Of a stretch of 37,595 nt of DNA, positions 34,925 to 37,595 are shown piece by piece. A program made the translations under genes and the position numbers. The first letter of the stretch is position 1. The number at the start of each line of letters is the position of its first letter. The DNA is from Paracoccus nototheniae (GTDB lineage Bacteria > Pseudomonadota > Alphaproteobacteria > Rhodobacterales > Rhodobacteraceae): assembly GCF_004335005.1 (NCBI RefSeq), contig NZ_RQRT01000043.1:1-37595 (forward strand). Direction: 5' to 3'. The notes below the pieces were generated by a model. It was not told where the DNA came from. It saw only the letters and a program-made list of their open reading frames with translations, and searched no databases.

Positions 34925-36685
34925 TCAGGCGAGTTCCCGCCGTTCGGCCAGCAGCCCTTTCACAAGCGCATAGCAGGCGCCCAGAAGGACGATGGTGAAC
35001 GGAAAACCCGTCGACACGGCCATGGCCTGCAATGCCGCCAGACCGCCGCCCAGCAGCAGGGCGATGGCCACCAGCCCCTCGACGCTGACCCAGAAGATCC
35101 GCTGCGGGACGGGCGCGTTGATCTTGCCCCCCGCCGCGATCGTGTCGATCACCAGCGAGCCGCTGTCCGACGAGGTGACAAAGAACACGATCACCAGCAC
35201 GATGCCCACAAAGCTGGTCACCGAGGACAAGGGCAGTTGGGCCAGCATCTCGAACAGCTCCAGCTCCAGCGGCGCATCCAGAATGCCCAGGAACCCGCCG
35301 ATGGTCAGATCGATGGCCGTGCCGCCAAGGGCCGTCATCCACAGCACCGAGATCAGCGAGGGCACGATCAGCACCGCGATCAGGAACTGACGCACGGTCC
35401 GACCGCGCGACACGCGGGCGATGAACATGCCCACGAAGGGTGACCAGCTGATCCACCACGCCCAGTAGAACGCCGTCCAGCCCTGACGGAAGTTGTCGTC
35501 ATCGCGGCCAAAGGGATTGGACAGCGGGATGATCTCGGTCGCATAGGCGCCCAGATTGCTGAAGAACCCGGTCAGGATGGCGATGGTCGGGCCGACCGCG
35601 ATCACAAAGACCAAGAGCACGATGGCCAGAACCATGTTCAGTTCGGACAGCCGCTTGACGCCCTTTTCGACGCCGAGGACGACCGAGGCGCCCGCGACCA
35701 TCGTGATCAGCACGATCAGGATGACCTTGGTCATGTTCGTGTTTTCGAACCCGAACAGATAGGACAGACCCGCCGTCGCCTGCTCGGCCCCCAGTCCAAG
35801 CGAGGTCGCCAGACCGAAGATCGTCGCCAGCACCGCAAGGATGTCGATGATATGGCCGGGCCAGCCCCAGATCCGTTCGCCGAAGATCGGATAAAAGACC
35901 GAACGCAGCGTCAGCGGCAGACCCTTGTTAAAGGCGAACAGCCCCAGTGCCAGTGCCACCACGGCATAGATCGCCCAAGGGTGCAGACCCCAGTGAAAGA
36001 TCGTCGCGGCCATCCCGATGCGGCGCGCCGCCTCGGGATCGTCCAGCGCGCCGCCAAGGGGCGCCCAGTCCGTGCGGATGCCGTCTTCGATCACGGTGCC
36101 GCCCAACGCGGCCTCGAAATGGCCCAGAGGCTCGCTGACGCCATAGAACATCAGCCCGATGCCCATGCCTGCGGCAAACAGCATCGCGAACCAGCCGGTC
36201 AGGGTGAAGTCGGGCGTGGCATCGGGTCCGCCAAGGCGGATGCGGCCCAGAGGCGACACGATCAGCGCCAGGCACAGCAGCACGAAAATGTTGCCCGCGA
36301 TCATGAAGAACCAGTCCAGATTGGACGTCAGCCCGTCGCGCAGCCCGGCAAACAGCGGCTCGAGCTGGCCGGGAAACAGCAGGGTGACCACGGTAAAGAT
36401 CACCACCGCCGCCGCCGAGATGCCAAAGACCGGGTTGTGGATGTCGAAAGGCACCCGTCCCTGATGTTCTATATTGTCCTGACCGATGGTATAGTCGGTC
36501 TCGATGATCTGGGTCGGACCCTCGGGCTCGGGCAGCGGCTCGACGCCCTCATCGGGGGGCGGAGGCGGCGGCGGCGAGGCTTTCGGCGCGTTGGGCGGAT
36601 AGCGCCCGGTCAGCGCATCGCGTTCGCGCGTCCGGTCGCGGGGGGGTTGCGGTCCGCCGGGCGGTTTGGGGGGTGTCGGTGACAT
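34925..36685 (-). CDS. BCCT-family betaine/choline/carnitine transporter
   Basis: This 586-residue secondary transporter has twelve predicted helices. The glycine motif GMGIGLMFYGVSEP (173-186) of sodium-coupled members such as BetP is present. The family signature appears as FYWAWWISWSPFVGMFIARVSR, with the tryptophan-box residues for quaternary amine binding. The N-terminal 60 residues form a Pro-rich cytosolic extension with a run of seven prolines. The C-terminal tail after the last helix is short (ALVKGLLAERRELA), unlike the long osmosensing tail of BetP. An AAGGGACAG site precedes ATG 36685. It probably imports betaine or a related osmolyte. It is divergent from a potassium-uptake gene. 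Confidence 0.93.
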   Translation of the reverse strand: MSPTPPKPPGGPQPPRDRTRERDALTGRYPPNAPKASPPPPPPPDEGVEPLPEPEGPTQIIETDYTIGQDNIEHQGRVPFDIHNPVFGISAAAVVIFTVVTLLFPGQLEPLFAGLRDGLTSNLDWFFMIAGNIFVLLCLALIVSPLGRIRLGGPDATPDFTLTGWFAMLFAAGMGIGLMFYGVSEPLGHFEAALGGTVIEDGIRTDWAPLGGALDDPEAARRIGMAATIFHWGLHPWAIYAVVALALGLFAFNKGLPLTLRSVFYPIFGERIWGWPGHIIDILAVLATIFGLATSLGLGAEQATAGLSYLFGFENTNMTKVILIVLITMVAGASVVLGVEKGVKRLSELNMVLAIVLLVFVIAVGPTIAILTGFFSNLGAYATEIIPLSNPFGRDDDNFRQGWTAFYWAWWISWSPFVGMFIARVSRGRTVRQFLIAVLIVPSLISVLWMTALGGTAIDLTIGGFLGILDAPLELELFEMLAQLPLSSVTSFVGIVLVIVFFVTSSDSGSLVIDTIAAGGKINAPVPQRIFWVSVEGLVAIALLLGGGLAALQAMAVSTGFPFTIVLLGACYALVKGLLAERRELA

Positions 36686-36893
36686 CTGTCCCTTTCATCA
36701 GGCAAGGTTGATCGGGTGGGAGGTCCATGGACCCTTGGCGGCAATCCGCCGCAGCAGTAACGCTTGTCTCACATTCCCGTCAGAAAGGCCACCTTGGGGG
36801 CCGGGGCGGTCGCGGGCCGTCGCTGCGGCACGCTTGACAGTTGCTGCAAAGCGGCAGAACCATCCGTGCGTTTTGACCGGTGTCGGGAACCCC
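36686..36893. promoter_or_regulatory. divergent control region of BCCT and ktrA/trkA genes
   Basis: This 208-bp gap must hold promoters for both genes. Toward the potassium gene a TTGACA (36834-36839) is present but the -10 region at 17-18 bp (GAACCA/AACCAT) is poor, so an activator may be needed. A small hairpin GGCGG-CAAT-CCGCC lies at 36737-36750. I see no known riboswitch. Confidence 0.3.
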
Positions 36894-37550
36894 ATGGGAA
36901 AAGTGAACCGCAGTTTCGTCGTGATCGGGCTGGGCGCCTTTGGCAGCGTCGTGGCCAGCGAGCTGGCGCGTTTCGGCAATCAGGTGCTGGGCATCGACAA
37001 GGATCCGCGCCGCGTGGCCAGCCTTGCCGAACAGCTGCCCGCCTGCGCCATTCTGGATGCCACCGACGAAGGCGCCCTGCGCGAGGCGGGCGTGGACCGT
37101 TATGACGTCGGGCTGGTGTCGATCGGCAACGATCTGGAAAGCAACGTGATCGCCGCGATGAACCTGCGGCTGGTGGGGGTCGGCACGATCTGGGCCAAGG
37201 CCGACAGCCGCACCCATCACCGCATCCTGTCCAAGATCGGCGCCGACCGGGTGATCATGCCGGGCACCGAGATGGGCCGCCACACCGCGCAGATGCTGAA
37301 CAATCCCGCCGTGCAGGATTACGTCAGTCTGGGCAACGGCTTTTCGGTCGTGAACCTGATGATCCCCGCCCATCTGTCCGGGCGCCGCCTGTCCGAGCTG
37401 AAGGCAGGCCCCGGCGTGCAGATGCTGGGCATGATGCGCGGCACCGAATACCGCTGCGTCAAGGCCGAGGATCCGGTCCTGCAGACCAATGACCGCCTGC
37501 TGCTGCTGGGCAAGCGCGTCGATCTGACGAATTTCGGCGACCGGCTGTGA
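36894..37550 (+). CDS. TrkA/KtrA-type potassium uptake regulatory protein
   Basis: This 218-residue RCK protein has one TrkA-N domain with the nucleotide fold FVVIGLGAFGSVVASEL (GxGxxG at 12-17) and an acidic residue after the second strand (GIDKD, D35). Its middle part contains SIGNDLESNVIAAMNL and KADSRTHHRILSKIGAD. A single C-terminal TrkA-C domain follows (about 140-218). A single RCK unit of this length is typical of KtrA, the cytosolic ring that gates a KtrB channel, rather than the double-length E. coli TrkA. ATG 36894 begins directly at the fold. The stop overlaps the next start (GTGA). Confidence 0.9.
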   Translation: MGKVNRSFVVIGLGAFGSVVASELARFGNQVLGIDKDPRRVASLAEQLPACAILDATDEGALREAGVDRYDVGLVSIGNDLESNVIAAMNLRLVGVGTIWAKADSRTHHRILSKIGADRVIMPGTEMGRHTAQMLNNPAVQDYVSLGNGFSVVNLMIPAHLSGRRLSELKAGPGVQMLGMMRGTEYRCVKAEDPVLQTNDRLLLLGKRVDLTNFGDRL

Positions 37551-37595
37551 AACGTCCCCGCCGCCGCCCGCCCGCCATCATCCGGCGCTGGCTGG
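37547..37595 (+). CDS. 5' end of probable TrkH/KtrB potassium channel (partial)
   Basis: A GTG start at 37547 overlaps the TGA of the KtrA-like gene by four bases. The 16 visible codons read VKRPRRRPPAIIRRWL, a strongly basic N-terminus as expected before the first helix of a TrkH/KtrB subunit. The product is inferred from the usual ktrA-ktrB pairing; the sequence itself is too short to identify. Confidence 0.5.
   Translation, partial: MKRPRRRPPAIIRRWL

Overview
The window is high-GC chromosomal DNA from an alphaproteobacterium of the Rhodobacteraceae, most likely Paracoccus or a close relative. The main pointers are a membrane-anchored cytochrome c552 that closely resembles Paracoccus CycM, a small SRP RNA placed ahead of dnaX-ybaB-recR, a glcDEF cluster, and a GC-rich codon style with many ATGA/GTGA start-stop overlaps. 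I see no phage, transposon, CRISPR array, tRNA or rRNA. The region reads as core and near-core genome.

Layout. 1-5271 (+): a tightly packed run of a gene tail, a 54-aa membrane peptide, a CoxE-type VWA protein, a divergent DedA-like protein, an M48 metallopeptidase, a membrane alpha/beta-hydrolase-like protein and a cytochrome P450. 5303-8102 (-): a spermidine/putrescine-type ABC importer (two permeases, one ATPase) with no binding protein in the window. 8205-10441 (-): an NDUFAF6-like squalene/phytoene-synthase-fold protein coupled to cysS; the 3' third of cysS is clearly lower in GC. 10475-17557 (-): a complete yejABEF-type peptide/microcin-C importer followed by a GT4 glycosyltransferase. 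17767-19758: cycM (-) with a clear terminator, divergent prephenate dehydratase (+), and an SRPBCC-like protein (-).

20086-25787 (+): a cytosolic-looking cyclic-nucleotide phosphodiesterase/nucleotidase, the SRP RNA with its own promoter-like boxes, a HAD phosphatase, then dnaX-ybaB-recR. The recR/hsp20 intergenic region holds a terminator, a 21-bp AT-rich sequence that recurs inside glcE, and a long GC-rich hairpin. 25916-30284 (-): hsp20 with a heat-shock-like promoter, then glcF, glcE and glcD (glycolate oxidation). 30373-33901: DUF599 protein (+) overlapping an MFS exporter (-) tail to tail, an orphan tail-anchored protein (-), a YbfF-like esterase (+) and a small lipoprotein (-). 33936-34815 (-): zapA with an upstream coiled-coil gene (Z-ring focusing). 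34925-37595: a BCCT osmolyte transporter (-) divergent from a KtrA/TrkA potassium-uptake regulator (+) and the first codons of its probable channel partner, which together look like an osmoadaptation locus.

No wholly new system is obvious. The best leads are the 21-bp repeat shared by an intergenic hairpin and the glcE coding sequence, the compositional mosaic in cysS, and the VWA/DedA/M48/hydrolase/P450 cluster.
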